DNA from: an uncultured Hyphomicrobiaceae bacterium
Lineage (GTDB): Bacteria > Pseudomonadota > Alphaproteobacteria > Rhizobiales > CALHAX01
Length of the DNA: 35,221 nt
Direction of reading: 5' to 3'
NCBI GenBank assembly: GCA_937931785.1
Contig: CALHAX010000098.1
Coordinates: 1-35,221, forward strand
Under the pieces are notes generated by a model, which saw only the letters and a program-made list of their open reading frames with translations, did no database searches and was not told the DNA's origin. Shown here piece after piece: positions 23,938 to 31,985 of this stretch; the stretch's first letter is position 1, and each line of letters starts with the position of its first letter. A program made the position numbers and the translations under genes.

Positions 23938-25329
23938 ATGCGGGTGGTTGCATTGTGCGTTGCAGGGCTGCTTCTGATGAACTTTGGAGGTAGAGCGAAC
24001 GCTGCGGATGATGCGTGGCGTTTCAAGGTGGTGGCAAAGCTTGGGCAACTCCAGTCTCGTGAAAGTTGCTTCACGACGCCAAGGCAGTCGCGCTACGTTC
24101 ATATTCTTGGTGTGCAACCCTCATCGCTGAAAGTTCCGCCCGCCCGTCAGTCGCAACTGATCAACACACTGAGTGAGGCGATTCTTTCCAATACACCCAA
24201 TCGCGTTACCGTCGCCCGCCAGTTTCAGGACATCGCCACACGATCAGCGTCGATTAGCCAGGAGCGTATCCGCGAAATTCAGGCACTTGCAAGCGAGGCT
24301 GAGCAGGCTGAGATCACGATTTTGTTGCAGCCAGTGCGCAAGGTGGCCAACCGGCTGGACCTGCAAGTTGCGATCTGGGTGACAGATCAGGAAAAAACCG
24401 GCGACAACAAGATCAGCTGTGTGACGCCGTTTTCGACATCCGTGATATTTTCTGATGACGCCGATCCGCAATGTGCCCGCGCATGGCGTCAGTCTCAGTT
24501 ACGTGACGATATCATCGGGTATCAGGGGTTCATAGATTTCTTTCCTGATTGTGCCGAAGCTCTGGAGGCCCGCCAGCTGATCAACGAAAAGCGCAAGCAG
24601 GAGCGTGCAGAGAAAAAAAATCAGAGCTGCAGGTCCGCTTTTGTCGAAGCGCGCACAATGGGAACGCTGAAAGCCTACCGCGATTTCGTCACGCGCAATT
24701 TTGATTGTCCGGAGATTGTGGGGGCCCGCGCAGCGATCGACGCGTTGGAAGATCTCGCACCGGAGACCAACACAACAACCAATGGTACGGGTCGCAGTGG
24801 GTCGAAGAGCAGAGATAAGACGACGAACCGCCGGTCAAACGCAACGACCAGTCATGCCAATCGTCCGACCTCACCCCGCGAGACCTGTGCACGAAAGGAC
24901 GGTATCGGTCTCTATTGCGTCAGCTCCGTCCTTGCGACGCAGGGCATCAACAAGCAGCACTACGGCCCGCGCTCGCTCTTTGATGGTTCGGACCAGACGG
25001 CCTGGTCCGAGGGTTTGAGTGGCTATGGTGTGGGTGAGTGGGTTGTAATCGCATTCGATCAACCGACATCCGTGTCTGGCATATTCCTGAAAAACGGTTA
25101 TCCCCGCAAGGCTGGACATTTCAGCAAGAATTCCGCCCTGGGGCAGGTGGATATCCGCCTTTCGAACGGGGCCAGTTACACCCGCAATGTTGCCAATCAT
25201 TCGCGCTACCAATGGCTTCGTTTCAAGTCGGCCGAGGTCAAATGGATTCAGATGATTATCCGCAAGGTGCGGCGTGGCAGCCGATGGAAAGACACAACCG
25301 TCAATGAACTTCGACCAATCGTCCCATGA
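23938..25329 (+). CDS. Secreted protein with C-terminal NADase-type/discoidin-like domain
   Basis: This protein of about 463 residues has a signal peptide (MRVVALCVAGLLLMNFGGRA, cleavage near ANA-ADD); the start ATG 23938 is chosen by GAGAGGAT nine bases upstream. The N-terminal 160 residues are unrecognised. Two related repeats of about 40 residues follow (CARAWRQSQLRDDIIGYQGF... and CRSAFVEARTMGTLKAYRDF...), each with paired cysteines, resembling repeats seen in secreted caspase-like proteins. Then comes a Thr/Ser/Asn-rich linker and a C-terminal domain with YGPRSLFDGSDQTAWSEG and GVGEWVVIAFDQP that matches the NADase-type glycan-binding (discoidin-like) family. A role in binding envelope sugars is inferred. 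Its stop overlaps the next gene. Confidence 0.82.
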   Translation: MRVVALCVAGLLLMNFGGRANAADDAWRFKVVAKLGQLQSRESCFTTPRQSRYVHILGVQPSSLKVPPARQSQLINTLSEAILSNTPNRVTVARQFQDIATRSASISQERIREIQALASEAEQAEITILLQPVRKVANRLDLQVAIWVTDQEKTGDNKISCVTPFSTSVIFSDDADPQCARAWRQSQLRDDIIGYQGFIDFFPDCAEALEARQLINEKRKQERAEKKNQSCRSAFVEARTMGTLKAYRDFVTRNFDCPEIVGARAAIDALEDLAPETNTTTNGTGRSGSKSRDKTTNRRSNATTSHANRPTSPRETCARKDGIGLYCVSSVLATQGINKQHYGPRSLFDGSDQTAWSEGLSGYGVGEWVVIAFDQPTSVSGIFLKNGYPRKAGHFSKNSALGQVDIRLSNGASYTRNVANHSRYQWLRFKSAEVKWIQMIIRKVRRGSRWKDTTVNELRPIVP

Positions 25330-26147
25330 TGCGTGATTTCAAGAGAGTGCAACATGCCGTTGGGACTGTGCTGGTGTTGAGTGCAGTATCCATCACGGCG
25401 GTCTTGCCGACAAGCGCCGCAGACCTGCCAAAGGGATTTGTTTATCTCCGCGATGTCGATGCCAGCATCCTGCAGGATATGCGCTATGCAACATCGAAAA
25501 ACTTCACTGGCAGGCGTGTGCCTGGCTACGAGTCCGATGAATGCGTGCTTGCGAAGCCTGTCGCAAAAGCGCTGGCATCCGTCCAACTCGATTTGCTCGC
25601 ACGTTCCCTTAGCCTGAAGGTCTATGATTGCTATCGCCCGGATCGCGCCGTGAAAGCATTCCTGCGTTGGGCAAGAAGTTCTGAGAGCACGCCCAAAACC
25701 CGGGCTTACCATCCCGGCATCAGCAAGGCACAGGTGATCAGCCGCGGCTACGTTGCACCACGGTCCACGCATTCAACTGGACGCGCGGTCGACCTCACCA
25801 TTGTTGACGCAAGAAACGCGGCACCTGCACCTCAAGTCGATGTTCCGGAAACATCCTGCGTCGCGCCTGCAAGCAAGCGCGCACCAGACACAGGCGTTGA
25901 TATGGGCACGGACTATGATTGTTTTCATGCTCGAAGCCACACGAATAGTCCGGCCATCAAGGGAGACGCGAAGCGTTGGCGCAAGACACTTGTCGATGCG
26001 ATGCGGAAACACGGATTCCGCAACTATGCCAGGGAATGGTGGCACTTCAATCACCCTGCATCCGGATTCGATGCACGCCTTGATTTCATCGTGCCGAAAC
26101 GTGTTGCAGTTCAGCCCATAAGCCCCGAGAAACAGGTCCCGGACTGA
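25326..26147 (+). CDS. VanX/DdpX-type D-alanyl-D-alanine dipeptidase (M15D)
   Basis: This 273-residue zinc peptidase is probably exported, with a hydrophobic signal segment GTVLVLSAVSITAVLP ending near SAA-DLPKG. The catalytic features are intact: the zinc ligands H149 and D156 in STHSTGRAVDL, and EWWH with catalytic E237 and zinc ligand H240. Family members cleave D-Ala-D-Ala, either in vancomycin resistance or for recycling of cell-wall dipeptide. No van regulatory or ligase genes are nearby, so recycling or wall turnover is more likely. It overlaps the discoidin-like gene by four bases (ATGA), pointing to a shared envelope function. Confidence 0.92.
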   Translation: MMRDFKRVQHAVGTVLVLSAVSITAVLPTSAADLPKGFVYLRDVDASILQDMRYATSKNFTGRRVPGYESDECVLAKPVAKALASVQLDLLARSLSLKVYDCYRPDRAVKAFLRWARSSESTPKTRAYHPGISKAQVISRGYVAPRSTHSTGRAVDLTIVDARNAAPAPQVDVPETSCVAPASKRAPDTGVDMGTDYDCFHARSHTNSPAIKGDAKRWRKTLVDAMRKHGFRNYAREWWHFNHPASGFDARLDFIVPKRVAVQPISPEKQVPD

Positions 26148-26289
26148 ACGCACTGTAGCATAGTGTACGCTATAAGACGTATTTTGCGCCTCCGCGACAT
26201 GGCGCTCGTTGCAATGTCATCCAGCACTTCCTAATTGACATCCAACCGTCCGGTTTCCGAACGGCATACCTGCTCTGGAGCCTGCAAAC

Positions 26290-27075
26290 ATGTCTCGCGA
26301 CCGCATCGCTGCGCTGCTCGGCCAGTCCTGGTTCGAGCCCGCCATTCTTGCGCTTATTGTATTGAACGCGGTCATCCTCGGGCTCGAAACCAGCCCGACA
26401 GCCATGGCGTGGTTCGGCGGAGCTCTCGAAATTCTCGATACAATCATTCTCGGGATCTTCGTGGTTGAAGTTGCAGCGCGCCTTTACGTGGATCCACGCG
26501 GGTTCTGGCGCGATCCATGGCGTGTATTCGATTTTCTCGTTGTCGCTATTGCGTTGATCCCGACAACGGGCGCGCTCTCTGTCCTTCGTGCGTTCCGTAT
26601 TCTACGCGTGCTGAGATTGATTTCATCCGTCAAGGCCATGCGCCGGGTCGTAACCGGTTTACTGTCTGCTCTTCCGGGAATGGGGTCGATTGTTTTTCTC
26701 CTCGGAATCATTTTCTACGTTTTCGCTGTGATCTGTACGAAGCTTTTTGGAGCAGACTTTCCGGAATGGTTCGGATCCATTGGCGCATCGTCCTACACGC
26801 TCTTCCAGGTCATGACTCTGGAAAGCTGGTCCATGGGTATTGTGCGCCCGGTGATGGACAAATACCCACTCGCCTGGATGCTGTTCGTCCCGTTCATTGT
26901 CGCAACCGCGTTCACGGTCCTGAACCTGTTCATCGGCGTGATCGTGGATGCCATGCAATCCGAACATGAGGCGGAAGCTCACGCCGAACGCGACGCCATG
27001 ATGAGCGAGACGAAGATGATTCTGAAAGAAGTCCGGGAACTGCGCGCAGAAGTTTCAGAATTGAAGGGACGTTAA
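26290..27075 (+). CDS. Voltage-gated sodium channel, NaChBac/BacNav family
   Basis: This 261-residue protein has six transmembrane segments and is one subunit of a tetramer. S1 to S3 cover about residues 14-92. The voltage sensor S4 carries R100, R103, R106 and R109 spaced every three residues, the pore helix precedes the selectivity filter T176-LESWSM-182, S6 runs at about 196-222, and a C-terminal coiled coil follows at 224-261. The filter sequence is the same as in the sodium-selective bacterial channels. An inverted repeat, CCGTCCGG-TTT-CCGAACGG, sits 25 bases ahead of the start at 26246-26264. It is a single gene, convergent with the lrp gene. Confidence 0.93.
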   Translation: MSRDRIAALLGQSWFEPAILALIVLNAVILGLETSPTAMAWFGGALEILDTIILGIFVVEVAARLYVDPRGFWRDPWRVFDFLVVAIALIPTTGALSVLRAFRILRVLRLISSVKAMRRVVTGLLSALPGMGSIVFLLGIIFYVFAVICTKLFGADFPEWFGSIGASSYTLFQVMTLESWSMGIVRPVMDKYPLAWMLFVPFIVATAFTVLNLFIGVIVDAMQSEHEAEAHAERDAMMSETKMILKEVRELRAEVSELKGR

Positions 27076-27086
27076 AGCCTGTTCAG

Positions 27087-27530
27087 TCAGGCCCGCTCAT
27101 CCTTTGGTGACCCCATGACAACATAGGATGTAATGGAGCGGACTTGCGGAAGTGTACCCAGCACATCCGTGTGGAACACCTTGTACATCGAAAGATCCGC
27201 CACCTCGACCCGCAGCAAATACTCGATCGTGCCTGTAATATTATGGCATTCGCGCACTTCGGGCGCGCCCGCGATGGAGCGCTCGAAGGCTTCCTGTGCC
27301 GCTTTGGAGTGGTCCGACAAGCCGACGCCGATATACGCGACGAACCCGCCGCCAACCGCTGTACGGTCCAACACCGCCCGATAGCCCGTAATTGTGCCGT
27401 TGCGCTCCAGTTCCTGTACCCGGCGCAAGCATGCGGACGCGGACAGGCCGACACGTGAGGCAAGCTCGGTATTGCTGACACGGCCATCATATTGAAGTTC
27501 GCGCAATATTTTACGATCGATATGATCCAT
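27087..27530 (-). CDS. Lrp/AsnC family transcriptional regulator
   Basis: This 147-residue DNA-binding regulator has an N-terminal winged helix (MDHIDRKILRELQYDGRVSN then LASRVGLSASACLRRVQELE) and a C-terminal RAM-type effector domain with the family-typical GTIEYLLRVEVADLSMYKVF. Proteins of this kind sense amino acids and bind DNA as octamers. It is transcribed divergently from the LysE-family exporter, a common arrangement in which the regulator controls the exporter. The direct repeat GCAATATTTT at 27503 and 27545 lies across the start of this gene, so self-regulation is plausible. Confidence 0.93.
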   Translation of the reverse strand: MDHIDRKILRELQYDGRVSNTELASRVGLSASACLRRVQELERNGTITGYRAVLDRTAVGGGFVAYIGVGLSDHSKAAQEAFERSIAGAPEVRECHNITGTIEYLLRVEVADLSMYKVFHTDVLGTLPQVRSITSYVVMGSPKDERA

Positions 27531-27554
27531 TGCGACAGATTATTGCAATATTTT
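27503..27554 (+). promoter_or_regulatory. Paired GCAATATTTT sites at the lrp-lysE divergent promoter
   Basis: GCAATATTTT occurs at 27503-27512 and again at 27545-27554, in direct orientation, 42 bases apart, which is about four DNA turns. The second copy overlaps a possible exporter promoter (TTGCAA at 27543-27548, then AAGAAT at 27566-27571, 17 bases between). AT-rich phased sites are what Lrp-type octamers bind, so these are candidate operators. Confidence 0.45.
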
Positions 27555-27611
27555 CTATTCAAATCAAGAATACGCAACCAATTTGATCCTGAAAACGCAT
27601 AACGTTGCGAC

Positions 27612-28205
27612 ATGAGCTATAATCTTTTCACAGCCCTCGCCGCCTTTGCGTTCGTATCGTCCATCACGCCAGGACCCAACAACCTCATGCTGATGGCCTC
27701 CGGCGCAAACTTCGGATTTCGCCGTACCATTCCGCACATGCTTGGCGTGGCGGTGGGCTTTGTCGCCATGGTCATCATCGTTGGCGCCGGCCTCGTACAG
27801 ATCTTCAATGCCTGGCCCGTCAGCTATTCGGTTCTCAAGGTCATTAGCGTCACCTATCTGCTCTATCTTGCATGGAAGATTGCAAACGCGGCACCTCTAT
27901 CTGAAGAGGGAGCATCCGGAACGCCGATGACGTTCGTGCAGGCTGCGTTGTTCCAGTGGGTCAATCCCAAGGCGTGGGCTATGGCTTTGACGGCGGTTAG
28001 CGTTTACGCGCCGTCTCAGGGCCTTTGGGCCATCATCGTCGTGGCAATCATCTTTGGCACGATCAACCTGCCATCTGTTGGTATCTGGGTGACGCTGGGT
28101 CAGCAGATGCGCCGCTTTCTTGGCAGCGCGAAACGCCTCCGCGCATTCAACATTACGATGGCGTTGCTATTGATCGCATCTCTGTACCCGGTGCTGGTCC
28201 CATGA
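27612..28205 (+). CDS. LysE/RhtB family amino acid exporter
   Basis: This 197-residue inner-membrane protein has about six hydrophobic segments and the family signature SITPGPNNLMLMASGANFGF at residues 17-36 followed by MLGVAVGFVAMV. Later parts include WVNPKAWAMALTAVSVY. Members export amino acids or small amines driven by the proton gradient. The substrate cannot be told. The ATG at 27612 is right for the family. The AsnC-type regulator lies divergently upstream, and the pair forms a self-contained export module. The gene is convergent with the DUF1330 genes, 23 bases away. Confidence 0.93.
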   Translation: MSYNLFTALAAFAFVSSITPGPNNLMLMASGANFGFRRTIPHMLGVAVGFVAMVIIVGAGLVQIFNAWPVSYSVLKVISVTYLLYLAWKIANAAPLSEEGASGTPMTFVQAALFQWVNPKAWAMALTAVSVYAPSQGLWAIIVVAIIFGTINLPSVGIWVTLGQQMRRFLGSAKRLRAFNITMALLLIASLYPVLVP

Positions 28206-28228
28206 AAGGAATGTCCGGTTGCGCCCAG

Positions 28229-28531
28229 CTAACGAACACCTTCGACGATTGAAAGGTTCAGAGTCGCACATCCCTCGCGCAGTTTGATCGCGGCTTGGTA
28301 CTCTGGTGAGGTATAGCAGGCGCGTGCGCGCTCGTAGCTTTCAAACTGAACGACCACGTTCTTCTCCCCGACCGATGATCCCTCGTGCTGCTCACGTGCG
28401 CCCGCTTGTACGAGATACGTCGCGTCCCAATCCTTGAAAATTCCACGCACAGTGCGCAGATACGCCATAAACGCACCCGCATCGTGGATCGTGAGATGGA
28501 CCAGCCAATAACCCTTTGGAACGTCCGTCAT
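28229..28531 (-). CDS. DUF1330 family protein, copy 3
   Basis: This 100-residue protein of the DUF1330 (dimeric ferredoxin-like barrel) family begins MTDVPKGYWLVHLTIHDAGA and contains EGSSVGEKNVVVQFESYERA, the usual central segment with aromatic and acidic residues, then ACYTSPEYQAAIKLREGCA. It is the last of three minus-strand paralogues, 3 bases after copy 2. Family members are small cytoplasmic proteins related to EthD and monooxygenase-type barrels, and their function is unknown. It lacks a charge-rich tail or any cofactor motif. Confidence 0.9.
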   Translation of the reverse strand: MTDVPKGYWLVHLTIHDAGAFMAYLRTVRGIFKDWDATYLVQAGAREQHEGSSVGEKNVVVQFESYERARACYTSPEYQAAIKLREGCATLNLSIVEGVR

Positions 28532-28534
28532 GGC

Positions 28535-28825
28535 TCAATCCACGCCTTTGATGATCATGATATCACTCTCCGCATAGGCTTGGCGTAATTTGGCCGCAGC
28601 CTGGTATTCTGTAGACCTGTAACACGCGAGCGCTTTTTCATAGGTCTCGAATTCGATCACCACATGGCGCGACCGCATCGGCCCTTCTGGCGCTTCGAAC
28701 GCCCCACCCCGCACAAGGAAGGTGGCATTCCACGCTTCAAAAACGGGATTGTCCGCTGCAATATACTTTGGATAATTCTCCGGATCCGTTACGTCGACGT
28801 GCGCAATCCAATAGCCTTTGGCCAT
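28535..28825 (-). CDS. DUF1330 family protein, copy 2
   Basis: This 96-residue middle paralogue begins MAKGYWIAHVDVTDPENYPK and shares with copy 1 the first 17 residues nearly identically, then RHVVIEFETYEKALACYRST and EYQAAAKLRQAYAESDI. Its ATG overlaps the TGA of copy 1 by one base (TGATG), so translation is coupled. The barrel fold, a dimer interface and a shared small-molecule pocket are expected from the family; the ligand is unknown. Confidence 0.92.
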   Translation of the reverse strand: MAKGYWIAHVDVTDPENYPKYIAADNPVFEAWNATFLVRGGAFEAPEGPMRSRHVVIEFETYEKALACYRSTEYQAAAKLRQAYAESDIMIIKGVD

Positions 28826-29115
28826 CAGTCAACTCCTTCAACAATCACGATGCTTGCAACGCCTGCATCCAGCCGGTGCGCACGGGCTGTCTGATACCCG
28901 TCCGAGTTCCAACATGCCACGGCATCGTCGAACGTCGGGAATTCTGTCACGACATTACGCGTGCGCCCGTCACCTTCCATGACCTGATGTCGCCCGGCAC
29001 GGGCCAGAAACACACCACCGTGCGACGCAATGACATCAGGCGCCAAAGACGCGTACTTTGCGTAGTTTTCCGGGTCGGTTACATCGACCGATGCAATCCA
29101 GTATCCTTTGGCCAT
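28825..29115 (-). CDS. DUF1330 family protein, copy 1
   Basis: This 96-residue first gene of the trio begins MAKGYWIASVDVTDPENYAK and continues LARAGRHQVMEGDGRTRNVV, TEFPTFDDAVACWNSDGYQT and ARAHRLDAGVASIVIVEGVD. The body differs more from the others than its start does: the RSTEYQAA-type segment of copy 2 is replaced by NSDGYQTA. A ribosome site (AGGAAGAG) precedes the ATG on the coding strand. The trio is divergent from the VOC gene at 29260. Confidence 0.92.
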   Translation of the reverse strand: MAKGYWIASVDVTDPENYAKYASLAPDVIASHGGVFLARAGRHQVMEGDGRTRNVVTEFPTFDDAVACWNSDGYQTARAHRLDAGVASIVIVEGVD

Positions 29116-29259
29116 GCTGCTCTCTTCCTGATGTGATGTGTATAATCCAGAGCGGTACTATGGTCTGACCGGCGCGTGCAGAACAAGAGAAGCATTGCTG
29201 CACAACACGTCACGGCTTAGGATTTTCCGCACCGAACGCCCAACCTGGAGACAGCAATC

Positions 29260-29634
29260 ATGACTGGACATGGCACGTTTCACTGGAACGAATTCCTGAG
29301 TACCGATGTGGAAGCTGCAAAAACGTTCTTCGCCGAAACGATCGGCTGGACCTATAACGGCATGGACATGGGGTCGATGACCTACTGGGTTGCAATGCAG
29401 GATGACAAGCCGGTGGCAGGTGTCATGCAGATGCCGAAGAACATGCCCGAGGGAACACCGTCGCATTGGATGAGTTATCTCGCCGTGGATGATGTCGACG
29501 CGCGCCTGACGGAAGCGAAGGCTGCAGGAGCTACGGTACTGAGCGAACCGTTCGACGTGCCGGACACGGGCCGAATCGCGATCCTGAAAGATGTAACGGG
29601 TGGCGTCATGGGCTGGATGACTCCGACAAGCTGA
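29260..29634 (+). CDS. VOC (glyoxalase/bleomycin-resistance) superfamily protein
   Basis: This 124-residue protein contains a single pair of beta-alpha-beta-beta-beta units. It begins MTGHGTFHWNEFLSTDVEAA and includes the characteristic FFAETIGWTYNGMDMG, SHWMSYLAVDDVDARLTEAK and VPDTGRIAILKDVTGGVMGW. It is most like the COG3324 group of unknown specificity. A metal site of the glyoxalase type is not clear, so it may act without metal or bind a ligand. A GGAGA site precedes the ATG. The next gene starts 8 bases after its stop, so the two are probably one operon. Confidence 0.9.
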   Translation: MTGHGTFHWNEFLSTDVEAAKTFFAETIGWTYNGMDMGSMTYWVAMQDDKPVAGVMQMPKNMPEGTPSHWMSYLAVDDVDARLTEAKAAGATVLSEPFDVPDTGRIAILKDVTGGVMGWMTPTS

Positions 29635-29641
29635 CAGGCGA

Positions 29642-30211
29642 TTGCAAACCCCGACACACCTTCTGGTCGCCAGCGCAACTTTGGCGAGACCCGGCCAAAC
29701 ATGGCCAAACGCAGCCGTGTTGCTTGGCGCATTACTGCCTGATCTGTCGATCTACATCCTGTTTGGCTGGTCGAAGCTGGCCGGGATCCCGGAGACACAA
29801 GTCTGGCGTGAATTGTACTGGCAGGATCCTTGGCAGATGTGGTCAGCAATCTCGAATGCGGTGCCGCTCTGGGCTGCGCTGCTCGTCGTTGGTCTGGTGC
29901 TACGCAAACCGTGGGTCTGGGCGTTTGCTGGTGCTGGATTGCTGCATCTCGCACTCGATTTCCCGGTTCACCACGACGACGCTCACAAGCACTTATGGCC
30001 GCTCACCAATTGGCGGTTTCACTCCCCCCTCAGCTACTGGGACCCGGCCCATTACGGCCATATCGTATCGCTGGTCGAGATCGCTTTGGGCGCGACTTGC
30101 ATTGTCATTCTCTGGCGCCGCTTCCTGTCCATTCCCATCCGCACCCTCCTCGCCACCGCGCTGCTCGCGTATGCTGCAGTGCCGGTGTACTTCCGTTTGG
30201 CGTTGGGATGA
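29642..30211 (+). CDS. Membrane protein, YdjM-like metal-dependent hydrolase family
   Basis: This protein of about 189 residues has three or four hydrophobic segments and conserved polar pieces: MQTPTHLLVASATLA at the start, GALLPDLSIYILF, LLHLALDFPVHHDDAHKHLW and HSPLSYWDPAHYG. The His/Asp-rich clusters beside membrane segments match the family of inner-membrane hydrolases related to YdjM, whose substrate is unknown. The start is a TTG at 29642, since no ATG fits, and a weak AGGCGA precedes it. The clusters probably bind a metal at the membrane surface; this is inference from the spacing. Confidence 0.75.
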   Translation: MQTPTHLLVASATLARPGQTWPNAAVLLGALLPDLSIYILFGWSKLAGIPETQVWRELYWQDPWQMWSAISNAVPLWAALLVVGLVLRKPWVWAFAGAGLLHLALDFPVHHDDAHKHLWPLTNWRFHSPLSYWDPAHYGHIVSLVEIALGATCIVILWRRFLSIPIRTLLATALLAYAAVPVYFRLALG

Positions 30212-30234
30212 GCCGGTCGCAACAGTCTGAAAAA

Positions 30235-31095
30235 TCACGATCCGGTGGCTTCTATTGCGGCGCTCGCAGTATCGACTGCCGTGCTTGCGTCCGGCGCGCC
30301 GCTATACGCGAGCCAGAGCAGAAACACACCCAACACCAGTCGGTAAATCACGAATGGTGTGAAGCTCATGCGTTTCACGAGGGCCATTAGAAATGCAATC
30401 GCGGCGAGGGCAGAGAAAAATGTTAGAAAGGCTGCCAACAAGGCGTCTGAGGGCACAGGCTCACCCGCTTCAAGGAATTCCAGCACTGTGAACAGACCAG
30501 CTCCTGCGATGGCGGGAATGCCGAGCAGGAAGGAAAAGCGGGCAGCCTCGGAACGCTCGAAGCCAAGAGCCCGTGCGGCGGTCATAGTGACTCCGGAGCG
30601 GCTCGTACCCGGGATCAGGGCGAGGGCCTGGGCAAAGCCGATTGCGATCGCAGGCGCAAAGCGCATGTCTTCCATTGCCTTGAGGCGTGGACCAAAGCGG
30701 TCAGCGAGGTACATCAGGATGGCGTAGATGATTGCGGTCCAGCCAATCAGCTCAATGCTGCGGAGATTGGCTGCGATGCCGGATGTCTTCAGGTAGAGCG
30801 CAAAGGCCACAGCAGGGATCGTTGCAATAAGGATCATGAGCACCATGCGGGCCCAGTCGGTCATACGACCACGCAAGAGGTCGAAGAACCCGCCAATCAA
30901 GCTCAGCACATCGCGCCAGAAATAGACGATGACGGCGAATAGCGAACCAACGTGCACCATTACGTCCGTGACAAGACCTTGGTCTGCCATGCCGGTGAAA
31001 TAGGGCACCAGGATTAGGTGTCCGGACGACGAAATCGGCAGAAATTCTGTAATGCCCTGCACGATCGCAAGAATCACGATTTGCTCGATGGTCAT
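30235..31095 (-). CDS. uppP: Undecaprenyl-diphosphate phosphatase
   Basis: This 286-residue inner-membrane enzyme recycles the lipid carrier of wall synthesis by removing the terminal phosphate of undecaprenyl pyrophosphate. The two conserved signatures are present: QGITEFLPISSSGHL near residues 13-27 and PGTSRSGVTMTAARAL in the second half. About eight membrane segments are visible. The start ATG 31095 is chosen because AGAGGGA lies just upstream on the coding strand; the open frame to 31134 is an extension. It is the only copy in this window and it confers low-level bacitracin tolerance in other species. Confidence 0.96.
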   Translation of the reverse strand: MTIEQIVILAIVQGITEFLPISSSGHLILVPYFTGMADQGLVTDVMVHVGSLFAVIVYFWRDVLSLIGGFFDLLRGRMTDWARMVLMILIATIPAVAFALYLKTSGIAANLRSIELIGWTAIIYAILMYLADRFGPRLKAMEDMRFAPAIAIGFAQALALIPGTSRSGVTMTAARALGFERSEAARFSFLLGIPAIAGAGLFTVLEFLEAGEPVPSDALLAAFLTFFSALAAIAFLMALVKRMSFTPFVIYRLVLGVFLLWLAYSGAPDASTAVDTASAAIEATGS

Positions 31096-31268
31096 ACGTC
31101 TGTCCCTCTGTCGTGCCATGATGCACCACATCACGGTGCCGTAACCGCCAACGTGACCTGATCCGCCGTGCGGACCAAGCTATTGTTTGCGACTCACGCG
31201 CGCTCTATACCGGAGCGGCGCACAACGTGAAACGCGCCGATCCCATGAGAGTCACGGTTTTTAGTCGC

Positions 31269-31985
31269 ATGACGACATTGAGACACTACCGGCTCTGCCC
31301 GCATTCCCGCTCGATTCGCATATTGCTGGGCGAGCTGAGCATTGCCACGACGCTGATCGAAGACAAGCCCTGGACATGGCCCGAAGACCTGCTGGCGGTG
31401 AACCCTGCTGGTGAACTGCCGGTTCTGGTGACGCGCGAGGAAGAACCTGTCTGTGGGGCTTATGCCATCTCGGAATGGCTCTCCGAGGATGTCGTGCGCG
31501 AACATCCGGATGGATCCGGCGGGGAACGTGCGCGGCAAGGGCATGTGTTCCCTGGGTCCGCAAGCGAGCGGGCCGAAGTCCGTCGTCTGGTCGACTGGTT
31601 TCATGGCAAGATGCATCGCGATGTGACCGGGTTCCTTCTCGAAGAGAAGGTCTACGCGCGCTTTCGGGCCGAAGGCGGTGGTTCGCCGGATGCAGAGATG
31701 TTGCGCTCCGTACAAAGCAATATGCGTCAGCACTTGCGCTACGTCGAACATCTGACGAGTGCGCGCAAGTGGTTGGCAGGTGAAACGTTGTCATTCGCTG
31801 ATCTTGCAGCCGCCGGGCAGATCTCAGTCGTCGATTATCTGGGCGGAATCGACTGGGCCGGGCATGACGCAGCCAAACTCTGGTATGCACGGATCAAATC
31901 GCGACCGTCCGTTCGTGAGATCCTCTCAGAGCGCGTGCCCGGGGCACCTGTACCACCAGATTATTATGACGATCCGGACTTTTGA
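31269..31985 (+). CDS. Glutathione S-transferase-like protein
   Basis: This protein of about 238 residues has an N-terminal thioredoxin-like domain beginning LRHYRLCPHSRSIRILLGEL, with the Cys-Pro-His-Ser site, then AVNPAGELPVLV (cis-Pro) and CGAYAISEWLSE, which binds the gamma-Glu part of glutathione. An all-helical C-terminal domain follows (HLTSARKWLAGETLSFADLA). The start is uncertain: ATG 31269 fits the fold best, although no clear ribosome site is present, and GTG 31227 or ATG 31245 are possible. It overlaps queG by 20 bases. Its place with queG and an epimerase is a recurring alphaproteobacterial arrangement, and its substrate is unknown. Confidence 0.88.
   Translation: MTTLRHYRLCPHSRSIRILLGELSIATTLIEDKPWTWPEDLLAVNPAGELPVLVTREEEPVCGAYAISEWLSEDVVREHPDGSGGERARQGHVFPGSASERAEVRRLVDWFHGKMHRDVTGFLLEEKVYARFRAEGGGSPDAEMLRSVQSNMRQHLRYVEHLTSARKWLAGETLSFADLAAAGQISVVDYLGGIDWAGHDAAKLWYARIKSRPSVREILSERVPGAPVPPDYYDDPDF

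Noticed and set aside
31261-31890. Long minus-strand frame opposite the GST gene
   Set aside because: It is very rich in Arg, Ser and His, as expected for the shadow of a GC-rich gene on the other strand.
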